Shown: positions 10,701-20,500 of the stretch, piece by piece
Numbering within the stretch: the first letter of the stretch is position 1
Layout: every line of letters starts with the position of its first letter
Assembly (NCBI GenBank): GCA_033675265.1
Contig: JAUJYZ010001490.1
Span: 107,001-171,000 of the forward strand
DNA length: 64,000 nucleotides
Reading direction: 5' to 3'
Source: Actinostola sp. cb2023
Taxonomy: Eukaryota; Cnidaria; Anthozoa; Actiniaria; Actinostolidae
Program-made: the position numbers and the translations under genes
The notes under the pieces: model-generated
What the model was told of the DNA's origin: nothing
Seen by the model: only the letters and a program-made list of their open reading frames with translations
Database searches by the model: none

Positions 10701-12302
10701 AATGGGTTTTAAGAATATCGAATTCCTAATGATACTCAAGATATAAAGATTAGTAGTTGTTTGAGTGCTGTGAGGTGTTTAATTTAGGATAAGAGGTCTA
10801 TTTAGTGTGTTTTGGGATCGATATATTTTGAGTGCTCACAAGGCAGCAAGTCGTGCAAGTCCCGTAATCGATCACTCTTGGTTTCAGCCGAAAATATAAT
10901 ACTTTCTCGATTCGCTCAATCAAGAGCTTTTGATATGTAATAGAATGGCAACCTATCAGTATTCTGACCTGCTTTCAGGTCGTTTACTCCGCTAACGGTC
11001 CAGGAAATTTTTCGAACTTTTTCTTTCGAACGCTCTTCCTGGGCTTCCTGTAGCCGGGATCGGAATGGACATTTCTAACACTAAAAAGCCTATTTTAAAA
11101 CTCGGCGTCTGCCACAGGCAGTCCACGCCGAGTAATTAGAAGTAATATATTAGTTATTCATAAGCTATCCACTTTTTCAAATAGACAAATACTATTCAAA
11201 ACAAAGAAAGGTAGACTCGCCTAATAATTTGCATACTTGTCACTTTTGATAAAACAAAACATTTCATAACTGGCTAGACACTCACTCTTTTGTTGTCCAG
11301 TTTTGTTACTTTGCATCTAATATACACTGACAGCTAATTAGTAGTGTCCAGGTTTATTGGAATCACTCTAAGCTCTCCGGCACCAACTCTTATCCACAAC
11401 TACTATAAACAATGCATTCACCGTCAGCATTCACTGCTGTTAGCTCTCCGGCACCAACTCTTATCCACAACTACTATAAACAATGCATTCACCGTCAGCA
11501 TTCACTGCTGTTAGGTAGCCTAGTTTACTATATATACTATTAAAGGGGAACTGAAGACAAAATTTATTTTCTCAAGAAAGTTAGCCGATCACTAATATTA
11601 ACATTACTTGAGTATTATTTTTTGTAAATCGTTCTTAGATATCAACATAATTTACGTTCAATATGGAATATCATCCGCCATTTTGCCGTTTTACCGTCGG
11701 CTCAGATCTTTCAGTTTGTTTGTGACGTACGCGTCGTTTTAGGGGAATATTAAAATCCGTTCACAACAGTACATTCTCTCGGGTACAAGAAAATACAATG
11801 CACCATATAATTACTCTGTATTGTGACTGAACTTTCCCGTGGGATAGGTGACTTCTATTATGGGGAATAGCTACTCAAGTGAGCCGCGATCATTTCAGCG
11901 GTAATCTATGTCTTTTTACAATTCAAACTCAAGTTTCTTCTACATCAAATTAAAAACAATTGAAAATTATTTCAGAAAATGAATAAACACAACATTCTTT
12001 TTGTTTTTATCGAAATAAAAATTTAGGCTACAGTTCTTCTTTAAAGAAAAACTATTAAAGTATCACTTGAGTAAAGTAATCATTGACATATGGACTGATG
12101 ATTTGACTGGAAAATATCGTTCGAATATTCATGGTATATTTACACCTTTCCTACTTTGTGACGATGGTCAGCGTTAACAACACTATTCTCGTTGCTCGTA
12201 ATTAACATTGACTGAGTTAAACTTACCACAGTTTTTCCACTCGAATAAACCATTAACTAATGTTGCAATGGAGAGCAAAATGAAGAACTTGAAATGCAAC
12301 AT
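3185..12302 (-). CDS. GM2A-like gene 1: signal peptide + SUEL lectin + GM2-activator domain (possibly decayed)
   Basis: Model: exons 12302-12227, 7130-6798, 5973-5781, 3717-3525 and 3307-3185, 918 nt, an open frame of 305 codons. Domain order equals gene 3. Three oddities: the first available donor of exon 3 (CCAG|GTAAGT at 5781) removes the PC...GSC cysteine pair that is intact in the other genes; eight further 81-bp exon-end/donor copies lie downstream of it; and a LINE fragment sits in the next intron. The last exon lacks two codons (FLDDRHLGC versus FLDVYDRHLGC). Exon 1 at 12302 is chosen over the copy at 14049 because blocks downstream of it (about 10080-9770 and 8045-7870) match the intron-1 sequence following other first exons. 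It may be a pseudogene in the making, or be rescued by later donors. Confidence 0.58.
3525..3717 (-). CDS. Gene 1 exon 4: GM2-activator cysteine-rich core
   Basis: 193 nt between TTTCTCACAG and AAT|GTAAGA. It encodes TYNMNFCELLRG, CDPEMENQGIPCDCPIPTG and PVGKWLLN. Two extra codons relative to genes 2 and 3; all expected cysteines are present. Confidence 0.84.
4060..4625. mobile_element. LINE fragment with internal inversion (RT on +, C-terminus on -)
   Basis: Plus strand 4345-4624 codes reverse-transcriptase core motifs QGSILGPLLFILYINDLP and FADDTS. Immediately left, the minus strand 4340-4070 codes the typical LINE ORF2 C-terminal segment (LGWISLEQRRAQ, YKMIHELAPERL, YLKRSFSYSGTQIW) with stops. 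The head-to-head order is that of a 5'-inverted insertion (twin priming). The tail region continues to about 3740. It lies in the intron between exons 3 and 4 of gene 1. Confidence 0.72.
4683..4716 (+). repeat. Poly-G run (about 33 G) in a purine-rich segment
   Basis: An almost uninterrupted G tract inside 4640-4800. The flanks (GGCGTTCTCAGCGGG ... GGGAACGCCTG) resemble, inverted, the pyrimidine-rich segment at 26800-26900, so it probably belongs to a dispersed repeat. Confidence 0.85.
5082..5784 (-). repeat. 81-bp tandem array: exon end + splice donor of gene 1 (8 units after the first donor)
   Basis: Read on the minus strand, each unit is the end of GM2A exon 3 (KVLGAAWVPMPCVYNYGS), the donor GGATCCTG|GTAAGT or GGTATGT, and AAGCTTGAC...AAAG leading into the next copy. 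GGATCC starts at 5697, 5616, 5535, 5454, 5373, 5292, 5207 and 5126: spacing 81 throughout except one 85 (a 4-nt insertion); the altered first copy is at about 5783. The intron start (GTAAGTAAAGCTTGAC) resembles the coding segment AAAGTAAAGCTTGAC, giving a microhomology that could have seeded duplication. Units with GTATGT read through in frame (no TAA), so neighbouring units fuse into one open frame at 5666-5448. Confidence 0.93.
5781..5973 (-). CDS. Gene 1 exon 3: GM2-activator N-terminal strands, altered end
   Basis: 193 nt. Acceptor CACTTTTGTTAG, first donor TCCAG|GTAAGT. It encodes ISILAMELSPSPLTLPGEV, VKLDIEKEVF and AWVSMPFVKS. Compared with PCVYNYGSC in gene 2, the PC cysteine is Phe and the second cysteine is lost by a short deletion, so the disulfide C68-C75 (human mature numbering) cannot form if this donor is used. 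Confidence 0.72.
6798..7130 (-). CDS. Gene 1 exon 2: SUEL-type lectin cassette
   Basis: 333 nt between acceptor TCGTTACAG and donor CCAG|GTAAGG, phase 1 on both sides. It encodes HGCEGKHDVILQCP, FKIAVLKSFFGHGHGYKATC, VRFLCQNKQSCHI and FIEYVC. It has the eight SUEL cysteines plus one extra (SSSC). The sequence just upstream (7140-7400) holds decayed tandem copies of this exon's 5' end. Confidence 0.83.
7140..7410 (-). repeat. Decayed tandem copies of the lectin-exon 5' edge (about 100 bp, 3 copies)
   Basis: GGACAAGATAG-like motifs at about 7165, 7262 and 7366, each followed by a GTCACCG/GACGTCA segment and usually by CTTTTAAAACCTTCTCAACGG, match the start of the SUEL exon (compare 31090-31190). 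The period is about 98-104. Stops and frame changes show that they no longer code. Confidence 0.7.
7678..7733 (+). repeat. (ATT)n microsatellite
   Basis: About 17 uninterrupted ATT units in intron 1 of gene 1. The poly-Leu reading frame it creates is not a gene. Confidence 0.95.
8060..9600. other. Intron 1 of gene 1, no recognisable feature
   Basis: No open frame of note and no transposon protein match. A short inverted relationship (TTATGGAATCACTC at 8934 versus GATTCCATAAGTCGG at 8060) hints at one element spanning 8050-8950, but I cannot define it. Confidence 0.4.
9770..10080. repeat. Intron-1 paralogous block
   Basis: GAACCCGAAATTGAGTGGTC, CATACCACGGCTTGTGAA and GGAAATCTGGAAATGAAGGA are shared with 530-860, 13440-13720 and (inverted) 18100-18260. 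These blocks follow the first exons of the GM2A-like copies and are best explained as duplicated intron 1. Confidence 0.7.
10178..10247 (+). repeat. 21-bp tandem repeat, 3 units
   Basis: Three successive copies of a CAAGAACCATCATGC-containing unit. Short, noncoding, in intron 1 of gene 1. Confidence 0.8.
11371..11512. repeat. 71-bp tandem duplication
   Basis: AGCTCTCCGGCACCAACTCT starts at 11371 and 11442; the two copies are essentially identical through TTCACTGCTGTT. No coding function seen. It lies in intron 1 of gene 1. Confidence 0.9.
11541..12044. mobile_element. MITE with AAAGGGGAACTGAAG termini
   Basis: Ends AAAGGGGAACTGAAGACAAA and TAGGCTACAGTTCTTCTTTA are inverted. A second, partial copy lies inverted at 18440-18800. 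Both sit in intron 1 of paralogous GM2A-like genes, so the insertion may predate the gene duplication. Confidence 0.65.
12227..12302 (-). CDS. Gene 1 exon 1: signal peptide
   Basis: 76 nt, MLHFKFFILLSIATLVNG then LFEWKNC, donor TGTG|GTAAGT (phase 1). A gypsy 3' end and putative LTR (12720-12365) sit immediately upstream on the same strand. Confidence 0.65.
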
Positions 12303-12364
12303 CCTTGAGCGCAGTCCAAAAGGGTCCGAAAAGTTTCAAGTTACTGAGATGTTTGTTTTCATTC

Positions 12365-12720
12365 TGTTGTAAGACGTGTACTCGTTCATGGACTGTAAGA
12401 TATGCAAATTGATTGTAAGGTAATGTGATCTACAGAATTTAAAGTATAGGATTACATAGGAAGCTATATTGTAACATCTCCCCTTTCTTATAATTATAAA
12501 ATGAAGTATTATAGAATATAAAATATATCGTTGTAGGTTCAAAATGTGACGAATCATAAACTTCAACAGTGTAAATGTTCGTGGTTTTTTTTGTAACATA
12601 CTTCTGTAATCTTTCTGGAGACTTCACAACTCTGGGTGACCTTCTTGTATGCATAGCAACAGGTGGTGTTTGCTCTTGTTGCTTGCTTGATGGACTTTTC
12701 TCTGCTGGTTTCTCAGGCAC
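12365..12720 (-). mobile_element. Gypsy 3' end plus putative LTR
   Basis: Minus-strand coding fragment (KPAEKSPSSKQQEQTPPVA, MHTRRSPRVVKSPERLQ) typical of the C-terminal tail of a Ty3/gypsy polyprotein, then a purine tract and TGTTACAATATAGC LTR start at 12476. It ends about 60 bp upstream of gene 1 exon 1. Confidence 0.65.
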
Positions 12721-13179
12721 AGGTGTACTTGACAGGTATGAGAGCAGTTTTTAGAACAGTCGTTCTATCTTAGCTTTGTACTCTCTTCTCGTCACTCGTA
12801 AAACTGTTCAGGTTCTACATGATACGGACTTTCAATTTTTATCAATTCTCCCAACTTGTTTTTAGAGAATACAGTGAAATGTTTTCATAAAGATTAGCCA
12901 CTGGTTGATATATTTATCAGTAACCACGCCCCGTTTCGTTAACGTTATGAATATATTATTAGCATAAATTAACGTTTGTTACGCAAGTTAATGTCTACAA
13001 AACACCTCGATTGTTACTCGTTTATCTTTCAGAAACGCATTGTGCCGCTCGTTTTATTAAATAGTTACATGCACTACCTTATATTCTCGAGGTGGAAAGG
13101 TGTTTTAGATCTGGTTCAGGTGACGCCTGTGAGTAATCTGGCATTTATTTATTATACCCACACATTCGTGATTGTTAAT

Positions 13180-13219
13180 AATAATAATAATAATAATTAT
13201 TATTATTATTATTATTATT

Positions 13220-13301
<82 letters not shown>

Positions 13302-13303
13302 GT
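13180..13303 (+). repeat. (AAT)n/(ATT)n compound microsatellite
   Basis: An AAT run, a short ATT run, then about 27 AAT units. The array is self-complementary in part and could form a hairpin. Confidence 0.95.
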
Positions 13304-13973
13304 GTCTTATTGTCTAATGTTAGTGTCAAGCGTTCAGTCGGATCTTCTTTTTCGATTTTCGTCGGCTTCGAGACAAAATAAAAAAAAATTCGACCACAAC
13401 CGGACATTAAAAATAATAATTTACAATTCAAATGTTCAAATTTATGTTAGTTTTAATTTTGAGGCTAATCTAGAATTAACGGATACCGAAAACTCATACC
13501 ACGGCTTGTGAATTTTGATATTTTTAGTAGTTTGCACCAGTACCTACTAAATATCTTCAAACTAGATGAAAAATATATATATTTAAGAATTCTAAATGCA
13601 TTTCGGTATAGTAGGTATAAATAGTACTTTTAGTGGTAGAGATATGAAGGATATCTGAATTTGAACCCGAAATTGAGTGGTCGGTGTTTACAGGTACAAC
13701 CTCTTAACAATTTACCATATATTATTAAAGAAAACATATTAAAGAAAAGCTTGATAAATGTTTGAATTATTACATATGGATCCATGAAAATCATTAATTT
13801 TACAAGCTTTTATATCAAATTTGACTAGAATTAGATTTGACTAGAAAATATCGTTCTAAAGTTTATGTTAATTTACATATTTCCTTCTCGTGACGATGGT
13901 CAGCTTATACAACAGTACACGTTTATCGTTTACCTTGGCTCTAAGCATTAATAGTGACTTAAGTTCAACCTAC

Positions 13974-14049
13974 CACAGTTTTTCCACTCGAAGAAACCAT
14001 TAACTAATGTTCCAATGGAGAGCAAAATGAAAAACTTGAAATGCAACAT
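13974..14049 (-). CDS. Orphan GM2A-type signal-peptide exon
   Basis: 76 nt, MLHFKFFILLSIGTLVNG then FFEWKNC; the donor is the weaker TGTG|GTAGGT. It faces the same direction as gene 1 but lies upstream of the 12302 copy; about 1 kb of paralogous intron follows (13870-13440) before the next copy begins. It could be an alternative first exon of gene 1 or a leftover of duplication. It is directly downstream of the gypsy remnant at 15640-14112. Confidence 0.5.
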
Positions 14050-14111
14050 CCTTAAGCGCAGTCAAAAAGGATCCGAACAGTTTCAAGTTACTGAGATGTT
14101 TGTATTCATTC

Positions 14112-15640
14112 TGTTGTAAGACGTGTTCTCGTTCATGGACTGCAAGATATGCAAACAAAGTAATGTGATCTACAAAAACTAAAAAGTATAGGATTACACT
14201 ACTATATTGTAACATAGCTGGGTGCTTGACAACTCTCCATGACCTTCTTGTATGCATAGCAACAGGTGGTGTTTACTCTTGTTGGCTGTTTGGTGGACTT
14301 TTCTCTGTTGGTCTCTCAGGTACAGGTGTATTAACAGGTTCGAGAGCCTGCCTGTTTCTTCGCAAATGCTCTACGTTGGTATGTACTACATATGACCTGT
14401 CTGATATAGCTTCTCCACGCAGACTGCCATGTCCCAAGGCTTGTTTCTTTGGTTAGGACTGACCATGACTTATTGATTAGAGGAGGCAGCATGGTCGAGT
14501 GGTCAGCGTCGGTCTCAGAATCCGGTGACCCCCGAGTTCGAGTCCCGCTCTGTCCACTACTGCGACTGTATTTGTTCTGGGCAATCCCTAGTTCAAATTC
14601 AGTTTCTCGAGCATGCTTGTAAATAGCCAACTGGTTCGCCTCCTTGCCAGTTGGGTTTCTTAAAAAATATTTATTTCAGTTTCAGTTTCATTTCAGGAGG
14701 ACCAGATTCGAAAAACATAGCTTTATCTGTTACATCCTCATTAAATAAAGTGTTATTTATTTATTTATTGATTGATCAATATCTAGTCTGGCAAGATCTT
14801 TGCAGTTCTGTCGTGGTAGCCATTGGACATTTGCTGTTTACTCTTATATCTTGTCTGTCAGACCTTCTGCGACCTTTGGGTACAATAGACTTGTGCATGG
14901 ATATGGGTACCAAAGTTCTTGTTCTCCTCGATATATAAAGTCGCTGAACTAGACATGTGTCTATTCCTGCTGTTGGTGTGTTTCGATAATCCAGAAGGGC
15001 TATCCATACTGGTCTTTGGAATCTTCTATGGTATTTTGAACAGGTTCTTTACTACTTTTACTGCTGATTCTGCTTTACCATTGGACTTGGGATAGTATGG
15101 AGATGATGTGATATGTTTAAAAGTCAGCAAACTCCCTGCTTACAAACTGAGGGCCGTTTTCGGATACAACAAGGACATCCTGTACTTCGTACAGCCATAG
15201 ATAATTGCTAGGTACTCCTTTTCAAACTTTGGGTAAGCTTTTTCCACTTGGGAGAGTGTCCTAGAGGCAAATGCAACTGGTTGGCCATTTTGTAAGAGCG
15301 TCGCTCCAAGACCTTTCTCGCTTGGCATTGCACTGGAGTGTGACTTCCTCGTTCATATCATAGTACCTTCGCACGTGTTGACTGACGACTAGTTTTTTAC
15401 TTCGGTAAAAGCTTGGTCGTGCTGACTTGACAAGGTGAATCTGGTGTTCTTACTGGCTAATTCATGTGGTGGTTGCGCGACTTCTGACAGTCGTGGGAGG
15501 AACTTAGCTTGTAAACTTGGCCAAGTAATTGACGAATCCTAGTAGACTGAGCATCTCTTGCTTGCATGTAGACTTAGGCATGTCAACACAGCTCTGACTT
15601 TCTCGGGGTCAGGACATACACTTGCGTGATAAACGTTCAT
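14112..15640 (-). mobile_element. Degenerate Ty3/gypsy retrotransposon fragment (RT-RNase H-integrase-LTR)
   Basis: Reading the minus strand from 15640: RT thumb (PDPEKV, later AQPPHELASKNTRF), RNase H (EKGLGATLLQNGQPVAFASR at 15330-15150), integrase C-terminal part (HITSSPYYPKSNGKAESAV at about 15115-15060; LLDYRNTPTAG), then tail VEHLRRNRQAL and MHTRRSWRVVK, and LTR start at 14214. Frameshifts and stops throughout; much of integrase is missing. A tRNA-derived SINE is inserted at 14482-14690. Confidence 0.8.
14482..14690 (+). mobile_element. tRNA-derived SINE nested in the gypsy fragment
   Basis: Pol III A box (TGGTCGAGTGG) and B box (GAGTTCGAGTCCC) inside a tRNA-Leu-like 5' part (anticodon loop CTCAGAA, anticodon CAG), followed by a tRNA-unrelated body (GCCAACTGGTTCGCC...CCAGTTGGG) and a T-rich tail. 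AGGAGG on both sides may be a target-site duplication. The body resembles SINEs I associate with corals and anemones; that link is from memory. Confidence 0.75.
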
Positions 15641-16189
15641 TTAATGAAACACGATGGCTGTGACAAAATAAACTAATAAAAACTATTATACATACAGTCA
15701 ATGTCATGAAGGTTGTCGACCTCGGAAAAGCACATTTACACATTTGCACATTTATTACACATTCGCAACATCACGTGTATATATTCGTTTTGTGCACGTG
15801 AAATTCAGAGTCGATAGATTCAGCAGACATGAGTATACTGTCATAAGAATTCCGTGGGCTTATACAGAATATTTCAGGTGGAGAATTGTATTTCAGCGCT
15901 TGTAAAAGTGCGAATGTGTAAAAGTGCAAATGTGTAAATGTGCAAATGTGCTTTTCCGAGGTGCCACCTTTAGTTAATGACATTGACTGTATTAGTAAAT
16001 TATTATATAAATAGTTCATATAAATAACAATTCATCGAAATTTTTCTTTCAAAGTTACGAAGTGTCTGTCCTGTACAGAATGATGCTATGTGAATATAAG
16101 CCAAGCATTTCAATTATTTTCCGGATTAATTGCATTACTTTTGTTTACAAGGTTTAATCCAAGTACAACGAAATTGAAGTGTCGACGTT

Positions 16190-16815
16190 TTTTATTCTTA
16201 TTTATTTATTTTTTGCTTTACATACAATCAATGTTACAAACATATATACAAACTTGGTCAAACAAATAAATTATACAATGAGAATACAAAAAAGGAAAAT
16301 GATTACATATTGGGTCACAAAAGTCTAATTATTTCCAACGATTTCAAGATTTTTATACATATTTTTTTCTTTTTACATTTAACAATCAGATTGAAGCAAA
16401 ATGATTATATTATTTTTTCATATTTACTTAAATGTGAGTCAACCTTGGATCTTTCTGAAATCAAATATTCTATTTTCTCAAAAAAAAGTCCACTATAAAT
16501 TTCAAATGCATTAAAACTGGACATAATTTCTTACCTCTCGTAGTGTAAAAAACGTTAACGTAATTTAATAGCAAGAATATAATATTTTCCATAGTGTTAC
16601 CATCACTACCAAGTAGAACGTTTTTTAAATATTAGCCCGCTTTAACCAATTTCTACATTTTATATACAAATGATTTGTTTCTGGACTCAACAAAAAATGT
16701 TCTATTATTGATTCATTTTGATTAAAACAAAATGTACGTTTTGGTGAGTCGACTTTTATATCACTTGCATTGAAATGTGATTTCATTTCGTCACGATTAG
16801 CTATAATAAATTCAT
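16190..16815 (-). mobile_element. LINE 3' end remnant
   Basis: The minus strand from 16810 encodes YEFIIANRDEMKSHF, then CFNQNESIIEHFLLS and NHLYIKCRNWLKR, which resembles the Cys/His-rich segment at the C-terminus of some LINE reverse transcriptases, followed by stop-rich AT sequence. Weak, single-domain evidence. Confidence 0.4.
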
Positions 16816-17039
16816 ATGCATAACGTTAACGAAACGGGGCGTGGTTACTGATAAATATATCAACCTAATCTTTATGAAAATATATTAGTGTAATCTCTAA
16901 ATAAAACAGGTTGTGAGAACTGATAAAAATTGAAAGTCCGTATCATGTAGAACCTGAACATTTTACGAGTGACGAGAAGAGAGTACAAAGCTAAGATAGA
17001 ACGACTGTTCTAAAATTAAAACTGCTCTCATACCAGTCA

Positions 17040-17411
17040 AGTACACCTGTGCCTGGAGATACCAACAGAGAAAAGTCCATCAAGCAACCAACAAGAGCAA
17101 ACACCACCTGTTGCTATGCATACAAGAAGGTCACGCAGAGTTGTGAAGTCTCCAGAAAGATTACAGAAGTATGTTACAAAAAAAAACAACACTAACATTT
17201 ACACTTGTGCAGTTTATGATTCGTCACATTTTGTACCAACAATGATATATTTTATATTCTATAATACTTCATTTTATAATTATAAGAAAGGGGAGATGTT
17301 ACAATATAGCTTCCTGTGTAATCCTATCCTTTAGATTCTGTAGATCACATTACCTTGTATACAATCAATTTGCATATCTTACAGTCCATGGACGAGTACA
17401 CGTCTTACAAC
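17040..17411 (+). mobile_element. Gypsy 3' end plus putative LTR upstream of gene 2 exon 1
   Basis: Plus-strand copy of the 12720-12365 fragment: KSIKQPTRANTTC-type coding, MHTRRSRRVVKSPERLQKY, then AAGAAAGGGGAGA and TGTTACAATATAGC at 17297. The upstream sequence back to 16815 is also shared, inverted, with 12950-12720. Confidence 0.65.
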
Positions 17412-17478
17412 CGAATGAAAACAAACATCTAGCTCAGTAACTTGAAACTGTTCGGACCCTTTCTGACTGCGCTCAAGG

Positions 17479-17554
17479 ATGTTGCATTTCAAGTTCTTCA
17501 TTTTGCTCTCCATTGCAACATTAGTTAATGGTTTATTCGAGTGGAAAAACTGTG
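17479..17554 (+). CDS. Gene 2 exon 1: signal peptide
   Basis: 76 nt: ATG, hydrophobic core (FILLSIATLVNG), LFEWKNC, then donor TGTG|GTAAGT (phase 1). It is nearly identical to the minus-strand copy at 12302-12227; the surrounding 0.8-1.4 kb is also an inverted duplicate of 11.5-12.96 kb. It lies just downstream of a gypsy 3' end (17040-17296) and putative LTR. Confidence 0.7.
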
Positions 17555-20500
17555 GTAAGTTTAACTTAATTCACTGTTAATTACGGGCAAGGATGAAATG
17601 TATTGTTAACGCTGACCATCGTCACAAAGGAGAAAATATGTAAATGTACCATAAATATTCGACTTACGATATTTTCCAGTCAAATCATTTAATATAAAAG
17701 TTTGTAATATTAATATATGAATGCTTTTCATAAATCCATATGTAAGAATTCAAACATTTCTCATGTTTTTATTTAATAGCTTTTCTTGAACTGTATATAG
17801 CTAATTGCATAATCGTTGTCGGGTTGAAAATCATAAATCATAGAAGCTGAGACCGCAAGGATGGATTGGAAATCAGTTCATGACCCGCATTACATACAGA
17901 TATATTCAATGTTCTCGTAGTTTTAAAAGTATATGAGCTATTAATTTAACTAAGATCCTACAAGTCTGGATAAAAAGGTCAATCAGTGATTTGACGGTCA
18001 GTGGTATTTGAGAGTTCTAATTTCCCAGAATTCCTTTTGGTCATAGCTTTCATGATTTTCAACCCGACAACGATTATGCAATTAGCTAAATAGTAAATAG
18101 TTAAGAGGCAATACCTGTAAGAACGGACCACTCAATTTCTGGTTCAAAATCAGATTTTCTTCATATCTCACTATCGTAAATCCATGCATATGTAAAGAGA
18201 GAAAATTAGAAGAAATCGAACTAGGCGAAGTGTATACTTTATTTTAACTAATTTGGTTTAGTAAGAGACATGAATGGCGTGACTTTTTACAAGGTAAAAT
18301 AATTGGCAAACTTAGAGGATTGGCAGATATTGTTTTACGTGGCAAGTAGCTCAGAGTCACAACAAGTAGGTTAAAGTTTTCCAGTAACCACCTGTTGCTA
18401 GTAATTTATTACTCAGTATTTGTAGTTTTTATTTTTATGGAGAAGAAACTTCAGTTTTAATTGTAGATTATTACCGCTGAATTGATCGCGGCTCGCTTTA
18501 GTAATTATTCCTCATAATAGACGTCACCTATCAGTTATAAAAGTGCATTGTATTTTCCTGTATACCCGAGAGAATGTTGTGAGCGGATTTTACTCTTCCT
18601 CATTAACGACGTCACAACAAAAATATCTGAGCCGACGGTAAAACGGCAAAATAATGGCGGATGATATTCCATATTGAACGTAAATGATGTTAATATCTAA
18701 GAAATATTTAAAAATAATAATACTCAAGTAATGCTATATAAGTCACATCTAACTTTCTTGAGAAAATAAATGTTGCCTTCAGTTCGCCTTTAACATGTAT
18801 TTCATGTTGAGGCTAGGATGTTATGTACACATTGTAAGTAGATTAGTTAGTGATTAGATAGAGTGGTTTTCATAAACCCATGAAATACACTTTAGCCTAT
18901 TTAGCACTACTTCACTCTAATTCTTTTGTTTTCTATTGTGTTTATCTGACTAGCTCAAAAAGCTTCAAGACTATTACACTGTTAGATTACACAGGAAACC
19001 CAGACACTCTAATTAGTACACTTTGTTTCACGTGTTAATAAAAACCAATCTATGCATTTTATACCTGTACATATTAGTCAACGGTGTATGTTATGATGAT
19101 CAGATGTAATGTAAGGTGTAAACAGAGACCCTTGGTATTGTAATAACGGAGACCATGAATGAGAGACCAACTAGCCACCATGCTAGAGTGCTGATTAAAA
19201 TTAAAGATACAAGATACTCCCGTGCCTCGATACTTCAAGTCTCGTCGGTACTTACTCGTAGGGTTATTGTAAGGCCCCACGATGATTGAAACACTACCTA
19301 TGCTAGTCAGAGCAGATATAGCAAAAATCCACGAAATGTATTTTCCGTTCCGTAACACATATGTAAAATTTCAAACATTTATCAAGTTTTTATGTAACAG
19401 TTTCTCTTTAACAGTTTTTCTTGGATAGTATATAAGATACACCTATTTCAAAAAACGTTGACAATGGTCGATCTGAATTGATGATCTGAAACATTTAATT
19501 TCACGTTAACCTCCGCCATATCTTGTTCGAACACCAAGCGTGATTCCAAGCTTGAGGTCGAATGAATCGGAATTTCGCATGGTACTAACGAAAGACCTTT
19601 GAGCAGTTTCCCATAATTCGTCTTGATCTCAGATCATCCATTTCAGATCGCCCGTTGTCAACTTTTTTTGAAATAGGTATATAGTAAAAAGTTAAAACCT
19701 TTATTTATGTATTTTATCTTTTAAATTCTAGAGTTAAAGCGCTTACAGTAGCAATGTATAAGTGCTATTTAAATGCTTTATTCAATACCTGGTTGAAGCG
19801 TTTTTGTCATACATTTTTAGCTAAATACAACACAAATTAGTGGAATTCATCACGCGATATAACAAATCAATAAATTTATCAGAGGTAATGTCATATATTA
19901 AACTAGACTAAGTTGAAATGTACATATCTTAGCGTCAGTTTATCCGGCCAGCAATAACAACTCTAGCTACTACCTGAAATAACCATAGGGGCTAACAAGT
20001 TTCAGGTAGCCAAAATAGTATTATTTAAATAGAGATAGGTATGGTGGTACAATGAAGAATAAAATAGATATAGGTATGGTGGTACAATGAAGAATAAAGT
20101 GGGTAGGGTAGAGATACTTTGATATAGGTATGGTGGTACAATGAAGAACAAAGTGGGTATAGGGTAGAGATACTTTGTGATAGGTCTGGCGGTACAATGA
20201 AGAATAAAGTGGGTAGGGTGGAGATAGTATATAGATACTACTTGACATAATATTACCGCTTCAATTTGCAATTATTAGGGATAGACTGGCATTGTTAATC
20301 TCCAATAGTAAAGTCCTTCCACTGTAGAACCATCTTTGTTATAGCTCCAAAATTGTAACAAGAAGAATTAGATGAACCTCGGTGGTTTTCGATGCCATTA
20401 TCGTCCTTATGCATAAATGGTAGAATCATAAAATCTCATTTGTTGTGATAATCATTAGAGTGCGAGTGCAATTAACGATTAATAGTGTGAGTGATGTTTA

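Noticed and set aside
13105..13431. Poly-Leu/poly-Ile and poly-Asn frames (also at 7565, 32965 and 33054)
   Set aside because: Trinucleotide microsatellites read as protein.
14484..14560. tRNA-Leu gene
   Set aside because: A and B boxes and a CAG anticodon loop are visible, but the fold lacks the class II variable arm, the acceptor stem is poor, and a SINE body and tail follow; it is a SINE.
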